DNA from: GCA-2731375 sp002731375
GTDB lineage: Bacteria; Pseudomonadota; Alphaproteobacteria; GCA-2731375
Assembly (NCBI GenBank): GCA_030752605.1
Contig: JASMDX010000042.1
Span: 1 to 64,000 of the forward strand
DNA: 64,000 bases
Reading direction: 5' to 3'
Positions 1 through 8,566 of this stretch are shown here, one piece after another (position 1 is the first letter of the stretch; every line of letters begins with the position of its first letter). The notes beneath the pieces are model-generated. The model ran no database searches. It was not told the origin of the DNA and saw only the letters and a program-made list of their open reading frames with translations. Made by a program: the position numbers and the translations under genes.

Positions 1-8
1 GAAGGTAG

Positions 9-85
9 TGGTGGGCCCGGCTGGACTCGAACCAGCGACCAGACCGTTATGAGCGGCCGGCTCTAACCAACTGAGCTACAGGCCC
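9..85 (-). tRNA. tRNA with CAU anticodon, probably tRNA-Ile2
   Basis: The minus strand folds into a full 77-nt cloverleaf with an encoded 3' CCA. The acceptor arm pairs GGGCCTG with CGGGCCC, the D arm is GCTC/GAGC, and the T loop reads TTCGAGT. The anticodon loop is CTCATAA, giving CAT. A CAU anticodon can be elongator Met, initiator Met, or Ile2, in which C34 is changed to lysidine. The anticodon and T-arm region resembles bacterial Ile2 tRNAs more than elongator Met, so Ile2 is preferred. The tRNA itself is certain; the identity is an inference. It lies downstream of rpoD on the same strand. Confidence 0.93.
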
Positions 86-106
86 GTAACTCTGCATATT
101 ATGCGT

Positions 107-191
107 TGCCTATCTGGCCTGCTCCCCCACCCGGCCACCCATGGGATCATACTCAATGGGTGGCCGGGTGGGGGAGCAGGCCAGATAGGCA
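107..191. repeat. Perfect 36-bp inverted repeat (long hairpin) downstream of rpoD
   Basis: Bases 107-142 and 156-191 are exact reverse complements (36 of 36), separated by a 13-base loop (143-155). The repeat starts 10 bases after the rpoD stop and ends about 20 bases before the tRNA. The stem is GC-rich and has no T-run on either side, so it is not a standard rho-independent terminator. It could act as a transcript-end or RNA-stabilising structure for rpoD, or be a small repeat element of the genome. Only the symmetry is observed. Confidence 0.9.
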
Positions 192-201
192 GATGTCTAG
201 A

Positions 202-2298
202 TCACGTATCCAGGAAGCTGCGCAGTTTGCGCGAGCGGGACGGATGTTTCAATTTGCGCAAGGCCTTGGCTTCGATCTGCCGGATACGTTCCCGGGTGAC
301 CGAGAACTGCTGGCCTACCTCTTCTAAGGTGTGATCGGTGTTCATGCCTATGCCAAAACGCATGCGCAGAACCCGTTCCTCGCGCGGTGTCAACGACGCC
401 AGAACCCGCGTCGTGGTCTCGCGCAGATTTGAATGGATCGCCGCATCCACCGGCAGGACCGCGTTCTTGTCCTCGATGAAATCGCCCAGGTGCGAGTCTT
501 CCTCGTCGCCGATAGGCGTTTCCAGGCTGATCGGCTCCTTGGCGATCTTCATCACCTTGCGTACCTTTTCCAAGGGCATGCCGAGCTTTTCGGCCAGCTC
601 CTCTGGCGTCGGCTCGCGACCGATTTCGTGCAGCATCTGACGCGAGGTGCGGACCAGCTTATTGATGGTCTCGATCATATGCACCGGAATACGGATGGTG
701 CGGGCCTGATCGGCGATGGAGCGGGTAATCGCCTGACGAATCCACCAAGTGGCATAGGTGGAAAATTTATAGCCCCGGCGGTATTCGAACTTATCTACCG
801 CCTTCATCAGGCCGATGTTGCCTTCCTGGATCAGATCGAGGAATTGTAGGCCCCGGTTGGTGTATTTCTTGGCGATGGAGATCACCAGGCGCAGGTTGGC
901 CTCAACCATTTCCTTTTTCGCCTGACGCGCCTCCCGTTCGCCCTTTTGCACGGTGGAGACAATGCGCTTGTATTCGAGGATCGGCAGGCCGGTCTCGGAG
1001 GCAACGGTGGAGACACCGCCGCGGATCGTCTTGATCTCGTCCCGCTCCTTGGTAGCGAATTCAGCCCAGCCCTTGCCTTTCAGGCGCCGCACGCGGGAGA
1101 CCCAGCGTGGGTCCGTTTCGTGGCCCTGATAATGCTTGAGGAATTCCAGGCGCGGCACCCGGCGGCTTTCCGCCAGGCGCAACAGCCGGCCTTCCAGGCC
1201 GATCAGGCGGCGATTGATGCCGTACAACTGATCGACCAGCGCCTCGATGCGGTTGTTGTTGAGATGCACCGCGTTGACCAGGGCGATCAGTTCCTCGTGC
1301 AGCTTCAAGTAGCGCTTTTCATGGGCCGCTGTCAGTTCCTGATGCTTCAGGGCCGCCTCAACCCGCAGATCCTGGACCTTCTTGAAGCGCTTGTAGACCT
1401 TGGCGATTTTCTCGAACATCTCGATTACGCCGGGTTTGAGCGCCTCTTCCATGGCCGAGAGGGACAAGGTTGTATCCTCCTCCTCGTCATCGTCGGATTT
1501 CTCGGCGTTCTCGTTGCTGTCACTGCTGTCGTCGTCATTGGCGGCGGCGGCGCCATTGGTGGCGCCATTCGCCGCAGGTGCCGCGGCACCATTGGTGGCG
1601 TGAACGGCCATGCCCTGGTTCTTCTTACCGTCGGGTCCAGCGCCATAGGTCGCGTCCAAATCAATAATGTCGCGCAACAGCACATTGCCCACCATCAGCA
1701 GGTCATGCCATTCGATTACCGCGCGGATGGTGAGCGGACTTTCGCAGATGCCGGCAATCATGGCCTCGCGCCCAGCCTCGATCCGTTTGGCGATGGCGAT
1801 CTCGCCCTCGCGGGAGAGCAGCTCGACGCTGCCCATCTCGCGCAGATACATGCGCACGGGATCATCGGTCCGTTCCAGGGTTTCCGACTTTCCGGCAGGT
1901 TTGGCGGCCACGGCGGTGCTTTTGGCGGGTGCCAGTTCCGTGCTCTCCACTGCTTCGGCCTCGTCGATTTTGCCCTCGCCGTCGCTTTCAGCGGCACTGC
2001 CATTGGCACCGTTGGCGCCATTGGCGGCACCGGCAGCACCGGCACTCTGCTCCTCGGCATCGTCAGCCTCGATCAGGTTGACGCCCATCTCCGAGAGCAA
2101 GGTCATGAAATCCTCGATCTGCTCGGAGGAAACCTGATCCTGTGGCAGGACTTCGTTCAGCTCGTCATAGGTGATATAGCCGCGCTCCTTGCCTTGCGCG
2201 ATCAAACTTTTCAAATTGGCCTCGGCCTTGGAATCGATTAGCGGCCGATCGCCGCTTTCCTCTCCCGCCGTCTTTTCCACTACCTGTGCTTTCGCCAT
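202..2298 (-). CDS. rpoD: RNA polymerase primary sigma factor RpoD (sigma-70)
   Basis: This is the housekeeping sigma factor that directs RNA polymerase to -10/-35 promoters. Region 1.1 lies at about residues 20-75. Region 1.2 starts near 145 (DDPVRMYLREMG). The core region 2 is at about 465-540 (motifs RLVISIAKKY, YATWWIRQAITR). Region 3 follows, and region 4 with its helix-turn-helix ends the protein (about 640-695, VTRERIRQIEAKALRKL). At 698 aa it is somewhat long because of two low-complexity stretches: Ala/Gly/Asn-rich at about 86-103, and Ala/Asn-rich then acidic at about 236-275 inside the non-conserved region. It follows dnaG on the same strand after 121 bases, as in a macromolecular-synthesis cluster. 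Confidence 0.98.
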   Translation of the reverse strand: MAKAQVVEKTAGEESGDRPLIDSKAEANLKSLIAQGKERGYITYDELNEVLPQDQVSSEQIEDFMTLLSEMGVNLIEADDAEEQSAGAAGAANGANGANGSAAESDGEGKIDEAEAVESTELAPAKSTAVAAKPAGKSETLERTDDPVRMYLREMGSVELLSREGEIAIAKRIEAGREAMIAGICESPLTIRAVIEWHDLLMVGNVLLRDIIDLDATYGAGPDGKKNQGMAVHATNGAAAPAANGATNGAAAANDDDSSDSNENAEKSDDDEEEDTTLSLSAMEEALKPGVIEMFEKIAKVYKRFKKVQDLRVEAALKHQELTAAHEKRYLKLHEELIALVNAVHLNNNRIEALVDQLYGINRRLIGLEGRLLRLAESRRVPRLEFLKHYQGHETDPRWVSRVRRLKGKGWAEFATKERDEIKTIRGGVSTVASETGLPILEYKRIVSTVQKGEREARQAKKEMVEANLRLVISIAKKYTNRGLQFLDLIQEGNIGLMKAVDKFEYRRGYKFSTYATWWIRQAITRSIADQARTIRIPVHMIETINKLVRTSRQMLHEIGREPTPEELAEKLGMPLEKVRKVMKIAKEPISLETPIGDEEDSHLGDFIEDKNAVLPVDAAIHSNLRETTTRVLASLTPREERVLRMRFGIGMNTDHTLEEVGQQFSVTRERIRQIEAKALRKLKHPSRSRKLRSFLDT

Positions 2299-2419
2299 GA
2301 ATGTCCGCCTATTTTTGTGCCAGGACGTTTATTCGCCCGCAAAATGTCACTACAAAAATTAATGCCCAATCACAATTGCGGCTAACAATTACGGTAAAAA
2401 AGCCGCGTTTTATCCACTT

Positions 2420-4297
2420 TTAAGTATCGTCGAAACCGACCGCTTCGGCCGTTGCCACGTCCACTGCCTCTTTCAGCGCAAGAAAGCGAGCCTGCTTTTC
2501 ATCAGTCATGTCGCGGCCCAAATCCTCTTCCGCCGCCTTAAGGTCGCGGCGCAAATCTTCCAGCCGGTGCCATTGGAAAACGCTTGTCCAGTCCTTTATA
2601 ACCCGTTCCAACGTTGTATCCAGGCGCGCGAGCGGATCAAGATGCGCAATACCTGAGCCCGTCAATTCCGCTATTAATCTGGTGGCGGCATCAGCCATCC
2701 CACCACTTTGGAAATTGTTACGAAGGCCTTCTAGGTCAATGGGCACGCCGGACGTAGCCCTTTCTATGATCACGGTACGGATGTTGTCAAGCATCGGAGA
2801 GGACAGACGCAATTCACCAACCTCCTCGAAAACCTCATGAATAAGCTCCGGATGATGCAGCAATCCCGCGATCAGCAGGCGTTCCCGTGAAGAGGTATCG
2901 GCATCCCTGCCTTGGCCGAGGCCCCTGTGGGCCGGAATTGGCGGGGCATAAAGAGGCCCCCGCCCTCCGCCGGGCCGCCAGTTTTTGTTGTACCCCCCAT
3001 GATTGGAGCCACTCTCCCGCCTTCTCCGTGCGGGCGCGAAGGCCTTTTCCAAACGATCCTTGAAATGATCACCGTAATAGGCCCGCACAGTACCATCGGC
3101 GATTTCACCGACCACGGCACGCAAATCCTTGCGCAGACCGGCACGCTGTTCAGGGGTATCCAGGTTCTTGCCCTGCACCTGCATGCGCCAGAGGGTTTCC
3201 GATAACGGCACTGCACCGGCCAGCAAATCAGTAAATGCAGCCGTTCCTTTGGCCCGGACCAGGCTATCGGGATCCTCCCCCGCCGGCAGGGCGATAAATT
3301 TAAGGGAATGGCCGGGCGTAAGCAGTGGCAAGGCGCGTTCGGCGGCCCGGTGAGCGGCGCGCTCACCGGCGGCATCGCCATCAAAACATAATGCGGGTTC
3401 AGCCACCAGACGCCACAGTCCGGTCATCTGGTTCTCGGTCAATGCGGTGCCCAGGGGCGCGACGGCAAACGGCAGGCCGGCCTGGTCCAGGGCGATGACA
3501 TCCGTATAACCCTCCACCACCACCAGATTGTCGCTATCACGGGCCGGTTTTCGAGCGTTGGAGATGTTATAAAGTAGATCACCCTTGTGAAAGATCGGCG
3601 TCTCGGGCGAGTTCAGGTACTTGGCGCGCTGATCGCCCAGGGCCCGGCCGCCAAAAGCCACGACCCTGTCGCGGGCATCGGTAATGGGAAATATTAGGCG
3701 GTTGCGGAAACGGTCATAGCTGTCGCCGCCGTCCTCGGGCGCGATCAACAGGCCCGCCTCGATCAATAGCGCCTCTTCCAGGCCGCGCGCCATCAAGGTC
3801 TGTTTCATAAGATCCCGCCGCTCCGGCGCATAACCAAGATGAAAGCGTTTGACTGTCGCCGCCTCCAGGCCCCGCCCCTCGATATATTGCCGGGCGCCAT
3901 CGCCGGCCAAGCCGGCCAACTGCCCCTCGAACCAATCTGCAGCGATCTGCATCACGTCGTACAGGTTCTTGCGGCGTTCCTCGGCCTCCCTGTCGCGCAG
4001 TGCCGATTGCGGCACTTCCATACCCGCCTCGCCCGCCAGACGCTCCACCGCCTCGGGGAACGACAAGCCTTCGGTATTCATTACGAAGTCGATGGCGCCG
4101 CCGTGGGCGCTACAGCCAAAGCAGTGGTAGAAACCCTTGTCCTCGTTCACCGTGAACGAAGGCGTCTTTTCGTTATGAAAGGGACACAGGCCGGTATGTT
4201 CGCGGCCCCGCCTGGTGAGCTTGACCCGGCGCCCGACCAGATCCACCAGCCCGACGCGGCTGCGTAATTCCGCCAGAAAATGCTCCGGTATGGCCAT
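2420..4297 (-). CDS. dnaG: DNA primase DnaG
   Basis: This enzyme makes the RNA primers for lagging-strand replication and acts with the DnaB helicase. The N-terminal CHC2 zinc-binding domain shows Cys38, His41, Cys59 and Cys62. The central TOPRIM fold has the EGYTD motif (Glu262, Asp266) and DGDAAGERA at 306-314. The C-terminal part (about 450-625) fits the DnaB-interaction domain. The length of 625 aa is normal for proteobacterial primases. The region around residues 425-470 is Gly/Arg-rich and looks like a linker. The gene sits 27 bases downstream of yqeY and upstream of rpoD, so the three are probably co-transcribed. Confidence 0.98.
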   Translation of the reverse strand: MAIPEHFLAELRSRVGLVDLVGRRVKLTRRGREHTGLCPFHNEKTPSFTVNEDKGFYHCFGCSAHGGAIDFVMNTEGLSFPEAVERLAGEAGMEVPQSALRDREAEERRKNLYDVMQIAADWFEGQLAGLAGDGARQYIEGRGLEAATVKRFHLGYAPERRDLMKQTLMARGLEEALLIEAGLLIAPEDGGDSYDRFRNRLIFPITDARDRVVAFGGRALGDQRAKYLNSPETPIFHKGDLLYNISNARKPARDSDNLVVVEGYTDVIALDQAGLPFAVAPLGTALTENQMTGLWRLVAEPALCFDGDAAGERAAHRAAERALPLLTPGHSLKFIALPAGEDPDSLVRAKGTAAFTDLLAGAVPLSETLWRMQVQGKNLDTPEQRAGLRKDLRAVVGEIADGTVRAYYGDHFKDRLEKAFAPARRRRESGSNHGGYNKNWRPGGGRGPLYAPPIPAHRGLGQGRDADTSSRERLLIAGLLHHPELIHEVFEEVGELRLSSPMLDNIRTVIIERATSGVPIDLEGLRNNFQSGGMADAATRLIAELTGSGIAHLDPLARLDTTLERVIKDWTSVFQWHRLEDLRRDLKAAEEDLGRDMTDEKQARFLALKEAVDVATAEAVGFDDT

Positions 4298-4324
4298 GCC
4301 AAATCGACCTACGTCTAAAAAGAG

Positions 4325-4795
4325 CTAGCTGCTCAACAGTGTCTTAACCTGTCCGGCGGCCTTGGCAAAATCCATGCGGCCGGCGTAACGCTCTTTCAGC
4401 TGTGCCATGACGCCGCCCATGTCCTTGAGGGATGAGGCGCCGGTTTCCGCGACCACGGCAGCCACGGCGGCGGCCAGCTCGTCAGCGTCGATCTGTTCGG
4501 GCAGAAACTCCTCGATGATGGCGATTTCTTGTTCTTCCTGCTCGGCCAATTCCAGACGGCCACCCTCTTGATACAAAGTGATCGATTCGCGCCGTTGCTT
4601 GATCATTTTTTGCAGGATCGCCAGAACCTCCTCGTCACTGACGCCATCCCCCGCCCCATCGTTCTTGCCCTCGGAACGGGCGGCAATGTCACGGTCCTTG
4701 ATCGCCGCTAATATCAGGCGCAGCGTGGCGACGCGGCGCTTTTCCCCAGCCTTCATGGCCGTTGTCAGCGCTTCCTTCAGCTGTTCACGCACCAT
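4325..4795 (-). CDS. yqeY: GatB/YqeY domain-containing protein
   Basis: This 156-aa protein matches the YqeY family, which is related to the C-terminal tRNA-binding domain of the GatB subunit of the tRNA-dependent amidotransferase. The family signatures are visible: an N-terminal basic helix with KRRVATLRLILAAIK, the segment KMIKQRRESITLYQEGGR, and the conserved IIEEFLPEQ near residue 105. The exact cellular role of YqeY is not settled. It is the first gene of the yqeY-dnaG-rpoD run and is divergent from carA, an arrangement that is common in alphaproteobacteria. Confidence 0.93.
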   Translation of the reverse strand: MVREQLKEALTTAMKAGEKRRVATLRLILAAIKDRDIAARSEGKNDGAGDGVSDEEVLAILQKMIKQRRESITLYQEGGRLELAEQEEQEIAIIEEFLPEQIDADELAAAVAAVVAETGASSLKDMGGVMAQLKERYAGRMDFAKAAGQVKTLLSS

Positions 4796-4922
4796 TCCGC
4801 CTCCTCATGCAGTTTGCAGGCCCGGAAGGATAATGGATAATGGGGCAAATGGCAATCATTGCCATTACCGCGTCATAATTATAACTATTTGATTTTATTA
4901 TACTTTCTCAAACACCCGAGGC

Positions 4923-4951
4923 TTGACGGAGACCCAGCTTTTGCTTAATCT
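4923..4951 (+). promoter_or_regulatory. Candidate sigma-70 promoter for carA
   Basis: TTGACG (4923-4928) and TAATCT (4946-4951) are separated by 17 bases, the optimal spacing for a sigma-70 promoter. A transcript would begin near 4958, shortly before carA. The match to consensus is moderate. The 186-bp yqeY/carA intergenic region must also hold the divergent yqeY promoter, which could not be placed. Confidence 0.45.
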
Positions 4952-5002
4952 CCGCGCCAATTTGCCTGCCCAGACTGCCATATGCCGGAGCCGCAAAAAA
5001 GC

Positions 5003-6169
5003 ATGAATAATCAAGACGATAGTATGGAAGCCGTACCCAGTTGGGCGACCGCCGCCCTAGTTCTGGCGGATGGCCAGGTATTCTGGGGCCAGGGTATCGG
5101 CGCCACGACGGATGCGGTGGGCGAGGTCTGTTTCAACACCTCCATGACCGGCTATCAGGAAATTTTGACCGATCCCAGCTATGCGGGTCAGATCATTACC
5201 TTCACCTTTCCTCATATCGGCAATGTGGGCGCAAATGACGAGGATATCGAAACCTTGAGTCCCGCCGCCCGTGGCTTGGTTCTGCGCGCCGATATCACCC
5301 AACCTTCCAATCACCGCGCCTTGAGTCATCTGGACGCCTGGTTGGTGAAAAGCAACCTGCCTGGCATTTGTGGCATCGATACCCGGCGCCTGACCCGTTT
5401 GATCCGCGACGGCGGCGCACCCTCCGGTCTGGTCTGCCACAGCCCCGAAGGCACATTCGATATCCCCACACTGCAGGCCAGAGCGGCGGCTTGGCCCAGC
5501 CTTGAAGGCATGGACTTGGCAGCGGAAGTGACCTGCACTGCAAGCTACACCTGGGACGAGACCGAATGGCAACTGGGCCTGGGCCATGGCGCCTTGCAGA
5601 CGCCCAGCTATCACGTAGTGGCCATGGATTTCGGCATCAAGCGCAACATCCTGCGCTGTCTGGCCTCGGCCCAATGCAAGGTGACGGTGGTGCCAGCCTC
5701 GACCCCCGCCGAGGAGATTCTGGCCCTGAACCCAGATGGCATCTTCCTCTCCAACGGTCCCGGCGATCCGGCGGCCACAGGCAAATACGCAGTGCCGGCC
5801 ATCCAGGGCCTGATCAAATCCGGCAAGCCCATATTCGGAATCTGCCTGGGCCATCAAATGCTCTCCCTGGCCCTGGGCGCGGCGACGGAAAAGATGCACA
5901 TGGGCCATCGTGGCGCCAACCAGCCGGTCAAGGATCTGAGCACAGGCAAGGTGGAGATCACCTCGCAGAACCACGGCTTCGTGGTCCAGCGCGACAGCCT
6001 ACCGGCGGGCGTGGTGGAAAGCCATACCTCCCTGTTTGATGGTTCCGTTGAGGGCATCCGGGTCGAGGGCCAGCCCATATTCTCGGTACAGTATCACCCC
6101 GAGGCCTCCCCCGGCCCCCAGGACAGCCACTATCTGTTCCAGCGTTTTATTGATTTGATGGCCGCCTAG
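5003..6169 (+). CDS. carA: Carbamoyl-phosphate synthase small subunit (glutaminase)
   Basis: CarA hydrolyses glutamine and passes ammonia to CarB to make carbamoyl phosphate for arginine and pyrimidines. The N-terminal CarA-specific domain contains GYQEILTDPSY and the GIDTRRLTR motif. The class I amidotransferase domain has LSNGPGDPA, the catalytic Cys281 in GICLGHQ, and the His365/Glu367 pair in QYHPEA. The start at 5003 is preferred because GGAG lies 13 bases upstream. An in-frame ATG at 4982 would add seven residues but has no ribosome-binding site. carB does not follow; an amidohydrolase starts three bases after the stop. Confidence 0.97.
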   Translation: MNNQDDSMEAVPSWATAALVLADGQVFWGQGIGATTDAVGEVCFNTSMTGYQEILTDPSYAGQIITFTFPHIGNVGANDEDIETLSPAARGLVLRADITQPSNHRALSHLDAWLVKSNLPGICGIDTRRLTRLIRDGGAPSGLVCHSPEGTFDIPTLQARAAAWPSLEGMDLAAEVTCTASYTWDETEWQLGLGHGALQTPSYHVVAMDFGIKRNILRCLASAQCKVTVVPASTPAEEILALNPDGIFLSNGPGDPAATGKYAVPAIQGLIKSGKPIFGICLGHQMLSLALGAATEKMHMGHRGANQPVKDLSTGKVEITSQNHGFVVQRDSLPAGVVESHTSLFDGSVEGIRVEGQPIFSVQYHPEASPGPQDSHYLFQRFIDLMAA

Positions 6170-6172
6170 GGC

Positions 6173-7627
6173 ATGACCAACCCTGACGTCATCATCCGCA
6201 ACGGTACCGTGATTGATGGCACCGGCGCCAACGGCTTCCAGGCGGATGTCGCCATTACCGGCGACCGGGTGACGGCGGTCGGTGATCTGGGTGGCCAGAG
6301 CGCAGGGGAAGAGATCGATGCCCAAGGCCGTGTGATCGCGCCCGGCTTTATCGATGTGCATACCCATGACGACCGTTATCTGTTCACGCATCCGGAGATG
6401 GCGCCGAAAGCCAGCCAGGGCGTGACAACCGTCGTGGTCGGCAACTGCGGCTTTTCCCTGGCGCCTTGGAAAAACTACGGGAAAAGCCAGTTTCCGTTTT
6501 CCTTGTGGCAGGATCGGAAGGATCTGCAATTCGCCACGGCCGGGGATTTTCTCGATGGCCTGGACAAGACCCCGGCGGCCCTGAACGCGGCGATGCTGGT
6601 GGGGCATTCCTCTCTTCGCTACGGCCACATGGATAGTCTGAACCGCAGCGCCACGGACAGTGAAATCGCCGCCATGCAGGACAGCCTGGGCGCATGTATC
6701 GACGGCGGCGCCATCGGCATGTCGTCGGGGCTGTTTTACCCCCCGGCGCAGGCCGCGACGACGGAGGAAGTTGCGGCGGTAGCCGGGGTCATGGCGGCCA
6801 AGGACGGCATTTATACCGCCCATATCAGGGACGAGGCTAAGCATGTTCTCGAAGCCCTGGAAGAGGTGGCGCGGATCGGCCGCGATGCCGACGTGCAGGT
6901 GGTTGTTTCGCACCACAAGGCGGCGGGCCTGGGCAACTTCGGCAAGACCAAACAGACCCTGCCGTTGATCGAAAAATTCCAGGGCCAACAGCGCCTGACC
7001 TTGGACATGTACCCCTATCATGCCTCCTCCACCATGATTCTGCCCCATCTGGTCAAGCGTTGCCACAAGGTGCTGATCACCTGGTCCGAGCCCCGGCCCG
7101 ACGTACATGGCCGCGACCTGGCAGAACTGGCGGCGGAGATGGAGTTGAGCCCGGAGGAGGCGGCGGAGGCCCTGGCACCGGGCGGCGCGATCTATTTCCA
7201 GCTGGACGAGGAAGACGTCCAACGGGTGCTGTCCTATCCCGGTTCCATGATCGGTTCCGACGGTATTCCCGACGATCAACATCCTCATCCGCGCCTGTGG
7301 GGCACCTTCCCCCGTGTGTTGGGGCACTATTCACGTGACCTTGGCCTGCTGCCATTGGAAGCGGCGGTGCACCGCATGAGCGGCCTGCCGGCGGCGCAAT
7401 TCGGCTTCAAGGACCGGGGCGTGCTGCACCAGGGCGCTTTCGCCGATCTGGTCATTTTCGATCCCAAGACCATTGCCGACGGCGCGACGTTCGATGCACC
7501 GACGCGGCCATCCATGGGTATAGACCGGGTTTTCGTTAACGGCGCACCCGTCTGGCAACAGGGCAGGCCCAGCGGCGAGAGGCCGGGCCGGCCTATTCGT
7601 CTTGGCGATACCTCACGCGGCGGCTAA
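6173..7627 (+). CDS. N-acyl-D-amino-acid deacylase-type amidohydrolase
   Basis: This is a 484-aa member of the amidohydrolase superfamily, D-aminoacylase branch. Such enzymes release D-amino acids from N-acyl or N-carbamoyl derivatives in the cytosol, using one or two metals. The metal-binding His63-x-His65 lies in DVHTHDD. A Cys in GNCGF (Cys92) matches the metal-ligand Cys of D-aminoacylases, and SDGIPDD near 360 fits the active-site Asp loop. A C-terminal beta-sandwich segment closes the protein. The start codon is three bases after the carA stop, so translation is probably coupled. Substrate is not predictable; dihydroorotase-like or imidase activity is less likely. Confidence 0.85.
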   Translation: MTNPDVIIRNGTVIDGTGANGFQADVAITGDRVTAVGDLGGQSAGEEIDAQGRVIAPGFIDVHTHDDRYLFTHPEMAPKASQGVTTVVVGNCGFSLAPWKNYGKSQFPFSLWQDRKDLQFATAGDFLDGLDKTPAALNAAMLVGHSSLRYGHMDSLNRSATDSEIAAMQDSLGACIDGGAIGMSSGLFYPPAQAATTEEVAAVAGVMAAKDGIYTAHIRDEAKHVLEALEEVARIGRDADVQVVVSHHKAAGLGNFGKTKQTLPLIEKFQGQQRLTLDMYPYHASSTMILPHLVKRCHKVLITWSEPRPDVHGRDLAELAAEMELSPEEAAEALAPGGAIYFQLDEEDVQRVLSYPGSMIGSDGIPDDQHPHPRLWGTFPRVLGHYSRDLGLLPLEAAVHRMSGLPAAQFGFKDRGVLHQGAFADLVIFDPKTIADGATFDAPTRPSMGIDRVFVNGAPVWQQGRPSGERPGRPIRLGDTSRGG

Positions 7628-7658
7628 ACTCCGAGAACGGATTTTTTAGGAGACAACG

Positions 7659-8069
7659 ATGATCACCAAAGGCGTCAAGGAACTCTGCGAACACGCGGAA
7701 ACCATTATCGAGAACTGGAGCGTGGAACAGGCCATGGAAGCTTATGGCAATGACGACGTGGTCTTCGTTGATATCCGCGACATCCGCGAATTGTGGCGCG
7801 AGGGGGCCATACCGGGCGCGATGCATTCGCCACGCGGCATGCTGGAATTCTGGGTCGATCCCAACAGCCCCTATGCCAAGGAAGATTTCCAATCGGGCAA
7901 GCGCTTCCTGTTCTTCTGCGCCGGCGGCCTGCGTTCCGCCCTTGCTGCCCTGGCCGTGCACGACATGGGCCTGGCACCGGTTTGTCATCTGCGCGGCGGC
8001 TATGCGGCCTGGCGGGAGGCCGGCGGCGCCACGGAAGAAAAGCAGCAGCGCCCACCCAAGGAGGGCTAA
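7659..8069 (+). CDS. Single-domain rhodanese-like sulfurtransferase
   Basis: This 136-aa cytosolic protein is one rhodanese domain. The active-site loop is CAGGLRS, with the persulfide-forming Cys87. The CH2A-like motif VDIRDIREL is at about 37-45, and the HSPRGMLEF segment, typical of this rhodanese subgroup, is at 56-64. Such proteins move sulfane sulfur between thiols, but the partner is unknown. A strong ribosome-binding site (AGGAG) lies eight bases before the ATG. It lies 31 bases after the amidohydrolase and five bases before a thioesterase, so the three are probably one operon with carA. Confidence 0.92.
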   Translation: MITKGVKELCEHAETIIENWSVEQAMEAYGNDDVVFVDIRDIRELWREGAIPGAMHSPRGMLEFWVDPNSPYAKEDFQSGKRFLFFCAGGLRSALAALAVHDMGLAPVCHLRGGYAAWREAGGATEEKQQRPPKEG

Positions 8070-8074
8070 CTCGC

Positions 8075-8563
8075 TTGCATAGCCGAAGCTACACCTGGGC
8101 CGACCCCAAGCGGACGGCCGAGGCGGGCCAAAGCATGGCCGGCATAGACTATCTGCGCGCCATGATGAACGGTGAACTACCTCAGTGTTCCTACCAGCAG
8201 ACCATGGATTATGACCTGGTCGAGGTCGCCCAGGGCCGCGTGGTGTTTGCAGGCCGGCCCCAAGAATTCATGCTCAATCCCCTGGGCACAGTGCACGGCG
8301 GCCATTTCGCGGGCATGCTGGATTCCGCCATGGGCTGCGCCATCCACAGCCTGCTGGGGGCGGGACAGTTTTATACCACGTTGGAACTCAAGCTGAACAT
8401 GGTCCGCCCCCTGCCCGTTGATGGCAGCTTGATCCAGGCTATCGGCGAAGTGGTGCATCCAGGCCGCAAGATCGCCACCTCCGAAGCCCGCCTGGTGGAC
8501 GAGAACGACAAGCTATATGCGCATGCCACCTGTTCCTGCATGATCTTCGCTCACGAGAGCTAG
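8075..8563 (+). CDS. PaaI-family acyl-CoA thioesterase (hotdog fold)
   Basis: The protein has the hotdog-fold thioesterase core with LNPLGTVHGGHFAGMLDSAMG, in which the HGG stretch and the following Asp form the usual active-site region. The family hydrolyses medium-chain or aryl acyl-CoA thioesters. TTG at 8075 is chosen as the start because AAGGAGG (8058-8064) is well spaced before it and the extra N-terminal segment (RSYTWADP...) looks like natural sequence; an ATG at 8135 is the alternative. The gene starts just after the rhodanese stop, so the two are likely co-transcribed. Confidence 0.88.
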   Translation: MHSRSYTWADPKRTAEAGQSMAGIDYLRAMMNGELPQCSYQQTMDYDLVEVAQGRVVFAGRPQEFMLNPLGTVHGGHFAGMLDSAMGCAIHSLLGAGQFYTTLELKLNMVRPLPVDGSLIQAIGEVVHPGRKIATSEARLVDENDKLYAHATCSCMIFAHES

Positions 8564-8566
8564 ACA

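Noticed and set aside
946..2241. Long plus-strand open frame (431 codons) opposite rpoD
   Set aside because: It is the antisense shadow of rpoD; it has no ribosome-binding site or domain and its composition mirrors the sense codons.
5999..7327. Minus-strand open frame (442 codons) opposite the amidohydrolase
   Set aside because: Shadow frame in GC-rich DNA; the plus-strand gene has a clear family match and ribosome-binding context.
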